The notes under the pieces were generated by a model, which saw only the letters and a list, made by a program, of their open reading frames with translations, was not told the origin of the DNA and did not search any database. Of a DNA stretch of 64,000 bases, positions 31,923 to 40,149 are shown piece after piece. The stretch's first letter is position 1. Each line of letters opens with the position of its first letter. This DNA is from an uncultured Treponema sp. (GTDB lineage: Bacteria; Spirochaetota; Spirochaetia; Treponematales; Treponemataceae). Position numbers and translations under genes: made by a program. The stretch spans positions 1-64,000 of the forward strand of contig CALHVG010000003.1 in NCBI GenBank assembly GCA_938039145.1, written 5' to 3'.

Positions 31923-34374
31923 AAAACTCGTTCCCCTTTTTGTAATCGTTTCATTGGAAATGATTTTTTTGATTTGCTTCCACTATTTCTATGCGCCGTA
32001 CGGAAAAAACATTAACACGTCAAGCGAAATTTACTGGATTTCCAGCGACAGGATAATTTCGTCGATTGAACTGAATTCCACTTTTCTTAACTGGACAAAA
32101 TTCGACGGAAAGCGGAAAAATTCCCAGGGAAAATACGCCTACGTCAAAATAATAATCGAAAACTCAAGCATAGAAGAACGGAACTGTTTTGTGCTGAACA
32201 GAGATTTTAATTCCAGCAGCGTGCTTATGGAATTCAGAAAATTCCAGATGTTCCCAATCGACGACGGCTATCCTTTTGTGAACAAATCCGTCTTCAAAAT
32301 CTCTGTTCCTGCCGGCACTGAAAAAACATATTTTCTTGAAATGAAGAATTTTGGACCGGTTGCGATAAGCCCTGTGGTTCTGAACGAAGAAGGTTTTTTC
32401 GCCCAACTTATGTCCGACCAAATATTTCTTTGGATTGTGATTTGGGGAATCGCTTTCTTTTCATTGTATTTGATTGCAGAATATTTTGTGATAAAAAAAC
32501 TTTCGCTTCTGCTTACAGGAATTACTGCGCTGCTTGTGGACGCGGTGTATTTTGTCCAAGCGGGATTTGCGTTCAATTTTTTTGCGTTTAGTTTTTTTCT
32601 TTTTGACGAAAACGAATTCCTTTTTCCCGGCGTGAGTTTTTTATACATCGCCTTCCTGATACTGACTCTGGTTTATTTTGTATGGTTTCTGATTCGAAAA
32701 AATCTGATTTGGATTACGACATTCATTTCGTTTGTTCCGTGGTTCATTTTTGGCGGAATCGGCTGCGTTTCCAAATTGCTTGGAATCCGTGTATTTTATG
32801 AACAGCTTGTTCCAATGTCGTTTATGATTTCTTTGGTCATTTACGGAATTTTTATAATCGCTTCGTATAACATAACGCAAAATTCCAGGCAAGAAGAATT
32901 GCTTTCGTACTTTACGCTGAACAGCAAGGTTTATTTTCCGGACATTTTGAGAGAAAAAAGCATTCCTGCAGGGCTTTTGGTGAAGGTGCGGAATAAACTT
33001 CAGCAGCCGCTGGAAATAATTCAAGTGGTTTCTTCCATGATAGAGGACACCACCGACCACACAAAAATTGTTGCGTATTCCGCCGTAATTTCCGACTACG
33101 TGACCGAGATGAAAAAAATCCTCGGACTGAATTTTCTTCCGGAAGACAGCACTATGATTCCGGCTCAATCTGCGCCTGTCCCTGAAGTTTACGACGAAAT
33201 TGAAAATCAGGAATTCGTCAAGTTCAAGGACGTTGCGATATGCATTTACGGAAAAAACGATGAGAGCAGCATCACCACAAAAGTCATCCTGAATGGATAC
33301 GGATTTTTCTGTGTGCAAACGGATTCTGCGGAACAGATTGTCGCAGGAATAGAGCGAGGCGAATTCCAGATGCTGATAGTCGACCCCGCATCGGAGAGGG
33401 ACGTGTTCGAACTCTGCAGGCGCATCCGTTCAAGATTCAATCTTCTGCAATTCCCAATACTGATGATAATCAATTTTTTTGCAAATTATCTTGTCCGTTC
33501 CGGCTATCTTGCAGGCGTAAACGATTTTGTTATAAGACCTTTCGATTCATCGGAATTGATTTCTCGTTGCTATTCGCTTCTTCGTCAGAAAAACGTATTT
33601 GAGCATAACAAGGAGCTTTCCAGGCAGGAAAACGAAAAATCCACATTCTTGTATTTTGTTACTCACAACGTGAACACTCCTTTGACCTTGCTTCTGAACA
33701 GGATAGAAGAATTTTCTGTTCACGCAGACGATATGGACACGGAACGCCAGAAAATTTTCCGGGATATAAAAGACGGAGTTATGGAAATCAACGAAATAAT
33801 TCAAAACGTGCTTATTTCATTCAGGATTTCGGACGGACGATATGCGAATGTTCCCGAAAAATTGTTTGTGGAAGATATTTTGGATTTTATAAAACCTACG
33901 ATGGAGTCGCGCGCCGAGACAAAGAACGTAAAAATCGTTTGGGATATTCCGGGACTTCTGCCTCAGGTAAATTGCAATCGGCAGGCGGTGAAAGGAATCC
34001 TTACGAATCTTATCGACAATGCGATAAAATATTCGCCTGAAAACGGAACGGTGACGATACAGATTTCGCTCAGAAAATCGAATTCCAGCGAAATGGTGCT
34101 AAAAGTTTCCGACGAAGGCGACGGAATTCCAAGTGACAAAGTTCCGTATCTTTTTACACGCTTTGAAAAAATCAATTCCGGTTCGGCAAAAAATTGGCAT
34201 ACGGTTGGGCTTGGACTTTACGTTGCGAACGAACTTGCAAAACTAAACGGCATACGGCTTTTGTACAGCGACGCGGAGGGAGGTGGCGCCTGTTTCAGTG
34301 CGGTTTTTCAGCTGGACGAATCTTTTGCGCACGGCATTGAATCCGTTGACGATGAAATTCACGATACGGAATAA
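31915..34374 (+). CDS. 7TM hybrid sensor histidine kinase with internal receiver-like domain
   Basis: An 819-residue kinase. The N-terminal helix and extracytoplasmic domain (to about 165) are followed by about seven membrane helices (about 170-330), like 7TMR-DISM receptors. A receiver-like domain spans about 434-560 (LIVDPASERD with Asp490). The phosphoacceptor box is FVTHNVNTPLTLLL (His584), unusual against the common HELRTPL. The ATPase domain has NLIDNAIKYSPENG, SDEGDGIP and TVGLGLYVANELAK. The receiver sits before the kinase core rather than at the C terminus. The OmpR-type regulator encoded convergently at 34.9-35.6 kb is a likely partner. Confidence 0.88.
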   Translation: MNKKLVPLFVIVSLEMIFLICFHYFYAPYGKNINTSSEIYWISSDRIISSIELNSTFLNWTKFDGKRKNSQGKYAYVKIIIENSSIEERNCFVLNRDFNSSSVLMEFRKFQMFPIDDGYPFVNKSVFKISVPAGTEKTYFLEMKNFGPVAISPVVLNEEGFFAQLMSDQIFLWIVIWGIAFFSLYLIAEYFVIKKLSLLLTGITALLVDAVYFVQAGFAFNFFAFSFFLFDENEFLFPGVSFLYIAFLILTLVYFVWFLIRKNLIWITTFISFVPWFIFGGIGCVSKLLGIRVFYEQLVPMSFMISLVIYGIFIIASYNITQNSRQEELLSYFTLNSKVYFPDILREKSIPAGLLVKVRNKLQQPLEIIQVVSSMIEDTTDHTKIVAYSAVISDYVTEMKKILGLNFLPEDSTMIPAQSAPVPEVYDEIENQEFVKFKDVAICIYGKNDESSITTKVILNGYGFFCVQTDSAEQIVAGIERGEFQMLIVDPASERDVFELCRRIRSRFNLLQFPILMIINFFANYLVRSGYLAGVNDFVIRPFDSSELISRCYSLLRQKNVFEHNKELSRQENEKSTFLYFVTHNVNTPLTLLLNRIEEFSVHADDMDTERQKIFRDIKDGVMEINEIIQNVLISFRISDGRYANVPEKLFVEDILDFIKPTMESRAETKNVKIVWDIPGLLPQVNCNRQAVKGILTNLIDNAIKYSPENGTVTIQISLRKSNSSEMVLKVSDEGDGIPSDKVPYLFTRFEKINSGSAKNWHTVGLGLYVANELAKLNGIRLLYSDAEGGGACFSAVFQLDESFAHGIESVDDEIHDTE

Positions 34375-34897
34375 AATTTCCCCGCTCCGGATAAAATTGA
34401 CGAAATCTCTTTAATTTTTTATAGTTTCTAAAAATTCGGCAATCGCAAGCCTTCTTCAAAAATCGAGGATTTGCGAGTAGTTGCTGTTCCGTAATGAATG
34501 AGAAACGGCAGGCAATAAGCGAATTTTTGTTACAAAATCTGCAGGTTTACAAGGCGGCTTTATTTGGTTGCCGAAGTTATGCCTTCCTTGCAATAAGCGA
34601 GTTTGCAATGCAATGTTGCTGCGTTTTGCAGCGTAAGTTTTTTCCGCTGCAAAAATACTGTCGCTGAAAATAAATCTTGACTTTTTAAAGCCGGAGAATT
34701 TTTGCTTTTTGCCGAATTCTTAAAACGAAAAACTTCAAAAGTAAAAAAAAATACTTTCCGAATCGGGAAAACGTTTTTTATATCCGCCGGACGGTTCCGT
34801 TCCGAATAGATTTTTGCGCGCTCTTTTTAATTTTATCGAAAAAATTTAAGCAAAGCCGCCGATTTTTCCGAAAAGAAAAAATGCATTTTCAGTCCGT
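34375..34897. other. Intergenic region between convergent kinase and regulator genes
   Basis: About 520 bases without a convincing frame. It includes repeat D unit 34487-34539 and several GC-poor inverted segments around TTGCGAG/CTGCAAA words. No clear terminator for either flanking gene was found. Confidence 0.55.
34487..34539. repeat. Dispersed repeat D, copy 1
   Basis: Fifty-three bases that align without gaps to 37125-37177, sharing the words AGAAACGGCA, AATAAGCG and TACAAA in the same order and spacing. Both copies are intergenic, in the same orientation. Confidence 0.5.
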
Positions 34898-35614
34898 TCA
34901 GTTTTCGGGGGCGTTGTAAATATAGCCCACATGACGAACAGATTTTATTATCGTCGGATTGTTTGCGTCGTCTTCGATTAGTTTTCGAAGATTGTTGATG
35001 TTCACGTAAAGGTTTGTTTCCATGGATTTTTCTTCGCCGACCGCCGTATTCCATGCGCCTTCGTAAAGTGTTCTGAACGGAATTGCAACGTTCGGGTGCT
35101 TTACAAAATACAGAAGAATGTCGAAATATTTTTTCCGCATTGGAATTTCAGTTCCGTTTTTAAGAACGGTTTGTGAGGCTACGTTTATTTTTAGCGTGCC
35201 GGATTCAATTGTCTCTTGAATCGGAGCCTGTGAAAGATGCATTTGTTCGCTTCTTTCGAGCATCCGTTTTATTCTTCCGAGCATTTCGCCTGTCATGAAC
35301 GGTTTTGTAAGGTAGTCGTCGCAGCCGATTCTGAATCCTTCGATTTTGGTTTGGTCATCGTTTATCGAAGAAATTATCATTACAGGAATCTGTTTGTCTT
35401 GGAGGCGTATTGTTTTTAAAATCGAAAGCCCGTCGGCATCGCCCAGTTTTAAGTCTAAAATTATAAGGTCAAAGTACGTTGCCTTTAATGCAGCGTAGGC
35501 TTCCTTGCCGTTCAGTGCCTGCGTAACGGAATATGTGTTTTTTTTAAGCTGGGAAGCAATAAAATCGTTCAAAAGTTTGCTGTCTTCCACCACAAGGATT
35601 TTTTTAGATTCCAT
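34898..35614 (-). CDS. OmpR/PhoB-family response regulator
   Basis: A 238-residue transcription regulator. Receiver domain 1-120 with acidic pocket VVEDS, phospho-acceptor Asp54 in LIILDLKLGD, and Lys in LTKPF. The C-terminal winged-helix domain (about 140-235) has the family blocks LLYFVKHPN, METNLYVNINNLRKLIE and IKSVRHVGYIY. It faces the sensor operon tail-to-tail and is the obvious partner of that histidine kinase. No ribosome site precedes the ATG; see promoter 35626-35654. Confidence 0.95.
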   Translation of the reverse strand: MESKKILVVEDSKLLNDFIASQLKKNTYSVTQALNGKEAYAALKATYFDLIILDLKLGDADGLSILKTIRLQDKQIPVMIISSINDDQTKIEGFRIGCDDYLTKPFMTGEMLGRIKRMLERSEQMHLSQAPIQETIESGTLKINVASQTVLKNGTEIPMRKKYFDILLYFVKHPNVAIPFRTLYEGAWNTAVGEEKSMETNLYVNINNLRKLIEDDANNPTIIKSVRHVGYIYNAPEN

Positions 35615-35625
35615 ATTCGCAAATC

Positions 35626-35654
35626 ATATTAGCCTTAAAGATGGGTTTTAACAA
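35626..35654 (-). promoter_or_regulatory. Response-regulator promoter with very short leader
   Basis: On the minus strand TTGTTA (35654-35649), 17 bases, TAATAT (35631-35626), then 11 bases to the ATG at 35614 without a Shine-Dalgarno sequence. Confidence 0.6.
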
Positions 35655-35658
35655 TATT

Positions 35659-36447
35659 TTATTTTGTCTGTCTGTAGGCTTCGTAAAGAAGAATGCCTGC
35701 CGCCACCGAAACGTTCAGACTGTCGATTTTTCCGCAGGTTGGAATTGAAACGATTGTGTCGCAGTTTTTGCCCAAAAGCCGCGAAAGTCCTGTGCCCTCG
35801 CTTCCCATCACGATTGCCGATTTTTTTGCGAAACTGATTTTTTCAAGGCTTTCTCCGCCCGCATCCGCTCCGTATATCCAAAAACCGGCTTCCTTTAATG
35901 CCTGAACCGCTCTTGAAAGATTTGTAACCTTTGCCGCGGGAACCCATGCGCTTGAGCCTGCGCTGCTTCTTGCGATTGCTTCGCTGTTTTCTATGTCTTT
36001 TATTCCTCTATGGTCGGGAAGGATTGCAAGGCTTGCACCGAATTGGTCGCAGCTTCGTAAAATTGCGCCTACATTATGCGGATCCGTGATGGAATCTAAA
36101 ATAATTACGGTTTGCCTTTCGCTTTCGTTTTTTGCCTTTGATTCCAAAATCCATGCGTCAAAATCAACTGCATTTTGGCTTTCGGAATTCTCAGTTCTGA
36201 CGGAAAGTACGATTCCCCGATGGTCGCGCCCGCTTGCAGGAAGAGTTTCCGCCATCTTGTCCAAAACTTTGTTGTCCGTCCGGCTTACGGGAACCCCGGC
36301 TTCTTCGGCTTCGGCTATGATTTTTTTTATGCGGGGCCCCGGTTTTGAGTAAAAGATTTTCAGTCCGTCTTTTTTGCCGGAAACTTTTGCTTTTAAAATT
36401 CGTTCTTCTACGGCGTGGAATCCCGTGACAATTCGTTCTTCCATCAT
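35659..36447 (-). CDS. rlmB: SpoU/TrmH-family 23S rRNA (guanosine-2'-O-)-methyltransferase
   Basis: A 262-residue knotted SAM-dependent RNA methylase. N-terminal RNA-binding substrate domain (TGFHAVEERI) and C-terminal SPOUT domain with motif 1 DSITDPHNVGAILRSCDQFG, motif 2 IVMGSEGTGLSRLLGK and motif 3 IPTCGKIDSLNVSVAAGILLYE. Closest in layout to RlmB, which modifies G2251 in the 23S P-loop; assignment to RlmB rather than another TrmH-like methylase is inferred. Located five bases after the SEC-C gene on the same strand. Confidence 0.88.
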   Translation of the reverse strand: MMEERIVTGFHAVEERILKAKVSGKKDGLKIFYSKPGPRIKKIIAEAEEAGVPVSRTDNKVLDKMAETLPASGRDHRGIVLSVRTENSESQNAVDFDAWILESKAKNESERQTVIILDSITDPHNVGAILRSCDQFGASLAILPDHRGIKDIENSEAIARSSAGSSAWVPAAKVTNLSRAVQALKEAGFWIYGADAGGESLEKISFAKKSAIVMGSEGTGLSRLLGKNCDTIVSIPTCGKIDSLNVSVAAGILLYEAYRQTK

Positions 36448-36451
36448 TTTC

Positions 36452-36952
36452 CTATGCGCCGCAGCATTTTTTGTATTTCTTTCCGCTGCCGCACGGACAC
36501 GGGTCGTTACGTCCGATTTTTTCGCCTTCCCGTTTTACGGTTGTGGTAATTATGTTACCCGCAACGTATTTCCATTCTCCGTTGATTTTTTTGAAGCCTG
36601 CAATTTCGTGATGAATGTCCCGCATTTGCTTCATTGTGTAATCTGCCGTGAATTCGACAGTTCCTTCAGAATCGTTTTCGCCGCCTTTTTCCGAATTCAG
36701 GATTTTAAGTCCGTGCCATTCGGATTTTTCGCTCCAATCTTTGGTCGCCTTTTTGTCGATGTCGGCAATTCCTTCGCCTTCTTCGCAGGAGGCGATTATA
36801 AAATCGATTTCGTGAGTTACGTATGCGGAATATCTTGCGCGCATAAGCGCTTCGGCGGTTTTTGCTTTTTCAGAACCTTTGATGACAGGTTCGCAGCATT
36901 TGTCGTATGTTTTTCCCGAGCCGCATGGGCAGTTTTCAATTTTCTCTTTCAT
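36452..36952 (-). CDS. YchJ-like SEC-C motif protein
   Basis: A 166-residue protein with a SEC-C zinc motif at each end ([16 protein letters not shown] and [16 protein letters not shown]) and a central YchJ-type NTF2-like domain ([29 protein letters not shown]). Soluble and cytoplasmic. The family (UPF0225) has no settled function. Upstream of and probably co-transcribed with the rlmB-like gene. Confidence 0.9.
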   Translation of the reverse strand: MKEKIENCPCGSGKTYDKCCEPVIKGSEKAKTAEALMRARYSAYVTHEIDFIIASCEEGEGIADIDKKATKDWSEKSEWHGLKILNSEKGGENDSEGTVEFTADYTMKQMRDIHHEIAGFKKINGEWKYVAGNIITTTVKREGEKIGRNDPCPCGSGKKYKKCCGA

Positions 36953-37361
36953 TCCACAAATATATCAAAAAGCACCGGTTAGAACAATTGAAAATGTTTA
37001 AGCAATTTTCGGCGAACGGGGAGCCGGCGGAATGTTTTTATTTTGACTTGCGATTTTAAAAAGTCCCTTAAAATTCCGCAGCCGCAGATTGTATAAACAA
37101 TCGGGGATTTATGAATTTCCGCTGTTTTGCAATAAATTAGAAACGGCATAAAATAAGCGGCTTTATTCTACAAACTCGTAATCGTTTTTTAGCGGAACTG
37201 TTTATGCAGCAGAAACTAAAACGCTGATTTTAAAACGGAAAATCTGTGCGCAAAATCAATTTGCGGAAAAGTGATTTTGTCAATTTTTCGAAACGCTTCC
37301 CGGAAATGAACGCACATTTTCTAAAATCGATTTGTTTTTCCGTTTTATCGCCATTCGATTT
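36953..37361. other. Intergenic region between SEC-C and cysE genes
   Basis: About 410 AT-rich bases; both flanking genes are read leftward. Contains repeat D unit 37125-37177. No open frame or clear terminator for cysE seen. Confidence 0.55.
37125..37177. repeat. Dispersed repeat D, copy 2
   Basis: Counterpart of 34487-34539, about 2.6 kb away. Shares AGAAACGGCA, AATAAGCG and TACAAA with equal spacing; the surrounding DNA differs. Confidence 0.5.
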
Positions 37362-38246
37362 TCAAAGCTGATTTGAATTCGAATTTGTAAGAACGGTGTT
37401 CGGAGGTACGGATTTTGTAACCCATGTGTTTCCGCCGACTACGGAATCGTGTCCGATTATGGTTTCTCCGCCAAGAATGGTCGCATTCGCATAAATTGTA
37501 ACGTTGTCTTCAATTGTAGGATGTCTTTTTTTGTTCATCAGTTCTTTTTTTACGCTCAATGCGCCCAGCGTGACTCCTTGATAGAGTTTTACGTTGTTTC
37601 CGATGGTCGTTGATTCTCCGATGACGACGCCTGTCCCGTGGTCTATAAAAAAAGATTCCCCGATTTCTGCGCCCGGATTTATGTCGATTCCTGTTTTTCC
37701 GTGAACGTGTTCGCTCATTATTCTTGGAATTACAGGAACTCCGCTTGTGTAAAGAAAATGCGCAATTCTGTACACCATGATTGCCTGTATCGCCGGATAG
37801 GAGAGGATGACTTCTTCTCTGTTTTTTGCGGCCGGATCTCCGCTGAATCCCGCTTCCACATCAAGACTGAGTTTTCGTTTTATTTCCGGCAATTCCTCTA
37901 TAAGCGAAACACAGATTTTTTCCGCCGTTTTAAAACATTTGGAATTTTCGTTATTCCCCGGAAATGGCGTTCCCTTTTCCTTGCAGACCGTATAAAAAAG
38001 GGCTTTTTGAATTTCTTTTGTAAGAACCGCGATTACATGATTTACCCTGCAACCAGTAATATATCTTATGTCCGTAGGGCTGATTTCTTCGTCATCCTTG
38101 AAGCCGGGAAATATAAGGCATTGCAAATCCGAAAGCACTTCCACCACTTTCTGCCTATTCGGAAAGTCCTCGGAGCCGCTCCTGTTGATTCCGCCGTATC
38201 TATCATATGAATCCAAAATTCCATCGATAAGCATGTCTATGTTCAT
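37362..38246 (-). CDS. cysE: Serine O-acetyltransferase
   Basis: A 294-residue enzyme that acetylates serine with acetyl-CoA in cysteine synthesis. The N-terminal helical region is followed by MVYRIAHFLY and a left-handed beta-helix of hexapeptide repeats: IDINPGAEIGESFFIDHGTG (catalytic Asp/His), VVIGESTTIGNNVKLYQGV and RHPTIEDNVTIYANA. Length and N-terminal region resemble the EpsC/SAT type. GAGG precedes the ATG. Divergent from the tRNA-Thr operon. Confidence 0.92.
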   Translation of the reverse strand: MNIDMLIDGILDSYDRYGGINRSGSEDFPNRQKVVEVLSDLQCLIFPGFKDDEEISPTDIRYITGCRVNHVIAVLTKEIQKALFYTVCKEKGTPFPGNNENSKCFKTAEKICVSLIEELPEIKRKLSLDVEAGFSGDPAAKNREEVILSYPAIQAIMVYRIAHFLYTSGVPVIPRIMSEHVHGKTGIDINPGAEIGESFFIDHGTGVVIGESTTIGNNVKLYQGVTLGALSVKKELMNKKRHPTIEDNVTIYANATILGGETIIGHDSVVGGNTWVTKSVPPNTVLTNSNSNQL

Positions 38247-38285
38247 GTCAACCTCAATTATTCGATGTTAGCACATTGATATAGA

Positions 38286-38299
38286 AAAAACTAGTTTTT
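38286..38299. promoter_or_regulatory. Palindrome AAAAACTAGTTTTT in the divergent cysE/tRNA promoter region
   Basis: A perfect 14-base palindrome between the cysE start and the tRNA operon promoter. A second ACTAGT (38332-38337) lies inside the promoter spacer. Possible operator; no binding protein known. Confidence 0.35.
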
Positions 38300-38321
38300 A
38301 AGGAATTTCTAGACTTTATTA

Positions 38322-38350
38322 TTGACACAAAACTAGTGGTCTATTATATT
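38322..38350 (+). promoter_or_regulatory. Promoter of the tRNA-Thr/rpmG/tRNA-Trp/secE/nusG operon
   Basis: Perfect TTGACA (38322-38327), 17-base spacer, TATATT (38345-38350), 37 bases before tRNA-Thr. Confidence 0.85.
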
Positions 38351-38387
38351 TCTAGGACGCATTGTTGTAATATCAACGGCAAGTTTT

Positions 38388-38460
38388 GCCCTTGTAGCTC
38401 AGTCGGTAGAGCGCAACCATGGTAAGGTTGAGGTCTGCAGTTCGATTCTGCACGGGGGCT
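38388..38460 (+). tRNA. tRNA-Thr (GGT)
   Basis: 73 bases with a full cloverleaf: acceptor GCCCTTG/CGGGGGC, D-arm GTAGCTCAGTCGGTAGAGC, anticodon stem CAACC/GGTTG around loop ATGGTAA (anticodon GGT), T-loop TTCGATT. CCA is not encoded. First gene of the operon. Confidence 0.95.
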
Positions 38461-38474
38461 TTTAGGAGAACAAT

Positions 38475-38651
38475 ATGGGAAGCAAGAAAAAGGGAGCGGT
38501 TGAAATCATAGCCCTTCAGTGTACGGAATGCAAAAGAAAGAATTATACAACTTACAAGAATCGAAAGAACATAACCGGTAAGTTGGAATTGAGTAAATAT
38601 TGTCCGTTCTGCAGGAAGCATATCAACCACAAAGAAACAAAAGTTAAATAG
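38475..38651 (+). CDS. rpmG: 50S ribosomal protein L33
   Basis: A 58-residue protein read from the ATG at 38475 after AGGAG. It has the zinc-ribbon cysteine pairs CTEC and CPFC of the zinc-binding (C+) L33 type and the core [10 protein letters not shown]. It lies between tRNA-Thr and tRNA-Trp, so the transcript must be cut to free the tRNAs. Confidence 0.96.
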   Translation: MGSKKKGAVEIIALQCTECKRKNYTTYKNRKNITGKLELSKYCPFCRKHINHKETKVK

Positions 38652-38698
38652 TTTTTATTTTGTATATTTCCCGATTGAGCGCAGTCGGGTAGATATAT

Positions 38699-38770
38699 AG
38701 GGCAGTAGTTCAGTGGTAGAGCAGCGGTCTCCAAAACCGCCTGTCGTGGGTTCAAATCCTGCCTGCCCTG
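38699..38770 (+). tRNA. tRNA-Trp (CCA)
   Basis: 72 bases: acceptor AGGGCAG/CTGCCCT, D-arm GTTCAGTGGTAGAGC, anticodon stem GCGGT/ACCGC around loop CTCCAAA (anticodon CCA), T-loop TTCAAAT, discriminator G. It precedes secE, as in many bacteria. Confidence 0.96.
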
Positions 38771-38822
38771 TTTTTTTTGAATCGGCGATGTAAATTGTCG
38801 GTTTGTTTTTCCGGAGGACTTT

Positions 38823-39008
38823 ATGGCAACAAAATTTGGTCAATTTTTACGAGAAAGCAAAACTGAACTCAAGAAGGTTGTGTGGCCTTCTAGGGCGGAT
38901 GTTATTTCTTCCGTGAAAGTTGTTCTTATATCTACTCTTGTAATCGCTGTTATTCTTGGACTTTTGGACTTCGGTTTTACGGAAGCATTCCGTGCGATAA
39001 TGAAATAA
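38823..39008 (+). CDS. secE: Preprotein translocase subunit SecE
   Basis: A 61-residue single-span SecE of the short bacterial type. It has the conserved cytoplasmic segment SKTELKKVVWPSRADVISS before one membrane helix (VVLISTLVIAVILGLLDFGF). It stabilises SecY in the inner membrane. CCGGAGGAC precedes the ATG. nusG follows 18 bases later. Confidence 0.95.
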   Translation: MATKFGQFLRESKTELKKVVWPSRADVISSVKVVLISTLVIAVILGLLDFGFTEAFRAIMK

Positions 39009-39026
39009 TCAAGGAACTGAAAACGC

Positions 39027-39584
39027 ATGGCAAAGAGTTGGTACATTTTGATGTCTTTCACTGGTTTCGAGGGGAAGATAGAGCGGACAATCAAAACGCT
39101 TCTTGACAAAGGAGACCTTGATCCGGCTGTCGTAACAGATGTGAAAGTTCCCATGGAAGAAGTTGTCGAAATCAAGGACGGCAAAAAAAAGTCACGCAAA
39201 GATAAATTTTTACCCGGTTATATAATGGTTGAACTTGATCTTCCTGAAATCGGCTGGAAAGACACGTGTTCAAAACTTAGAAGAATTCAGGGAGTTGGTG
39301 GTTTTGTAGGAACGAATCCGAATGAACGACCTCGCCCTATTTCTACTTTGGAAGCAAAAAATCTTCTGATGAGAGCTGGCGAAATCAAGGGAGAAGTTCC
39401 TGTAAAGGTAAAGGTCAACTACAATGTTGGAGACCTCGTAAAAATCACGGACGGTCCGTTCAAGACATTCAGCGGCAACATCGAAGAAATCAATGCGGAG
39501 AAAGATAAGTTGATAGTAAATGTCCAAATTTTTGGACGAGCCACGCCTGTGGATGTAAGTCTTGGGCAGGTGGAAAAAGCTTAA
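39027..39584 (+). CDS. nusG: Transcription termination/antitermination factor NusG
   Basis: A 185-residue protein with the NGN domain (SWYILMSFTGFEGKIERTI; FLPGYIMVELDL; VGGFVGTNP) and a C-terminal KOW domain (GDLVKITDGPFKTFSGNIEEI). It binds RNA polymerase and links it to Rho or the ribosome. Usual place between secE and rplK. Confidence 0.97.
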   Translation: MAKSWYILMSFTGFEGKIERTIKTLLDKGDLDPAVVTDVKVPMEEVVEIKDGKKKSRKDKFLPGYIMVELDLPEIGWKDTCSKLRRIQGVGGFVGTNPNERPRPISTLEAKNLLMRAGEIKGEVPVKVKVNYNVGDLVKITDGPFKTFSGNIEEINAEKDKLIVNVQIFGRATPVDVSLGQVEKA

Positions 39585-39600
39585 AGCGTAGCAAAATTTC

Positions 39601-39638
39601 AGGTGCTTGTATGCCAGTACAAGCATTACCTGTTTTTG
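39601..39638 (+). terminator. Terminator-like hairpin between nusG and rplK
   Basis: AGG-TGCTTGTA pairs with TACAAGCA-TTACCT (39604-39611 with 39618-39625 plus outer pairs), followed by TGTTTTTG. Likely a partial terminator separating nusG from the ribosomal genes. Confidence 0.6.
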
Positions 39639-39641
39639 GGA

Positions 39642-39672
39642 GAGATGCAGGTCCGTTGGTCAAAGGCATCTC
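39642..39672 (+). promoter_or_regulatory. Hairpin in the rplK-rplA leader, candidate L1 target
   Basis: GAGATGC (39642-39648) pairs with GCATCTC (39666-39672) around a 17-base loop, 45 bases before rplK. In bacteria the L11-L1 operon is autoregulated by L1 binding a leader hairpin. Position fits, but the loop was not matched to the L1 consensus. Confidence 0.35.
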
Positions 39673-39716
39673 GCTAGAATCGGTTTTCCGGTTCATACCA
39701 ATTTAGGAGAATAAAA

Positions 39717-40148
39717 ATGGCAACAAAGAAGGTAACAGCCGTAATCAAATTGCAGTGTCCGGCAGGTGCTGCGACTCCGGCCCCTCCGATTGGTCCTGCT
39801 CTAGGACCTCATGGCGTTTCTGCGCCGAAGTTTGTCCAGGAATTCAACGACAGAACAAAATCCATGGAAAAGGGACTTATAATCCCTGTGGTGCTTACTG
39901 TCTATGCGGACAAATCGTACACATTCATTCTTAAGACTCCGCCTGCGGCAGTTCTTATCAAGAAGGCGCTGAAACTTGAAAAAGGTTCGGGAAATCCTTT
40001 GCGTGATAAGGTTGGAACTCTTTCGCAGAAAACTCTTGAGGAAATTGCGAAAACAAAGATGCCGGACGTAAATGCAAACGATCTTGAAGCCGCAAAGAAA
40101 ATCATCGCCGGTACTGCACGAAGTATGGGCGTAGAGGTGGAGCAGTAG
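39717..40148 (+). CDS. rplK: 50S ribosomal protein L11
   Basis: A 143-residue L11 with the N-terminal [20 protein letters not shown] thiostrepton-site segment and a C-terminal rRNA-binding domain ([22 protein letters not shown] without changes). TAGGAG precedes the ATG. rplA starts two bases after the stop. Confidence 0.98.
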   Translation: MATKKVTAVIKLQCPAGAATPAPPIGPALGPHGVSAPKFVQEFNDRTKSMEKGLIIPVVLTVYADKSYTFILKTPPAAVLIKKALKLEKGSGNPLRDKVGTLSQKTLEEIAKTKMPDVNANDLEAAKKIIAGTARSMGVEVEQ

Positions 40149-40149
40149 T

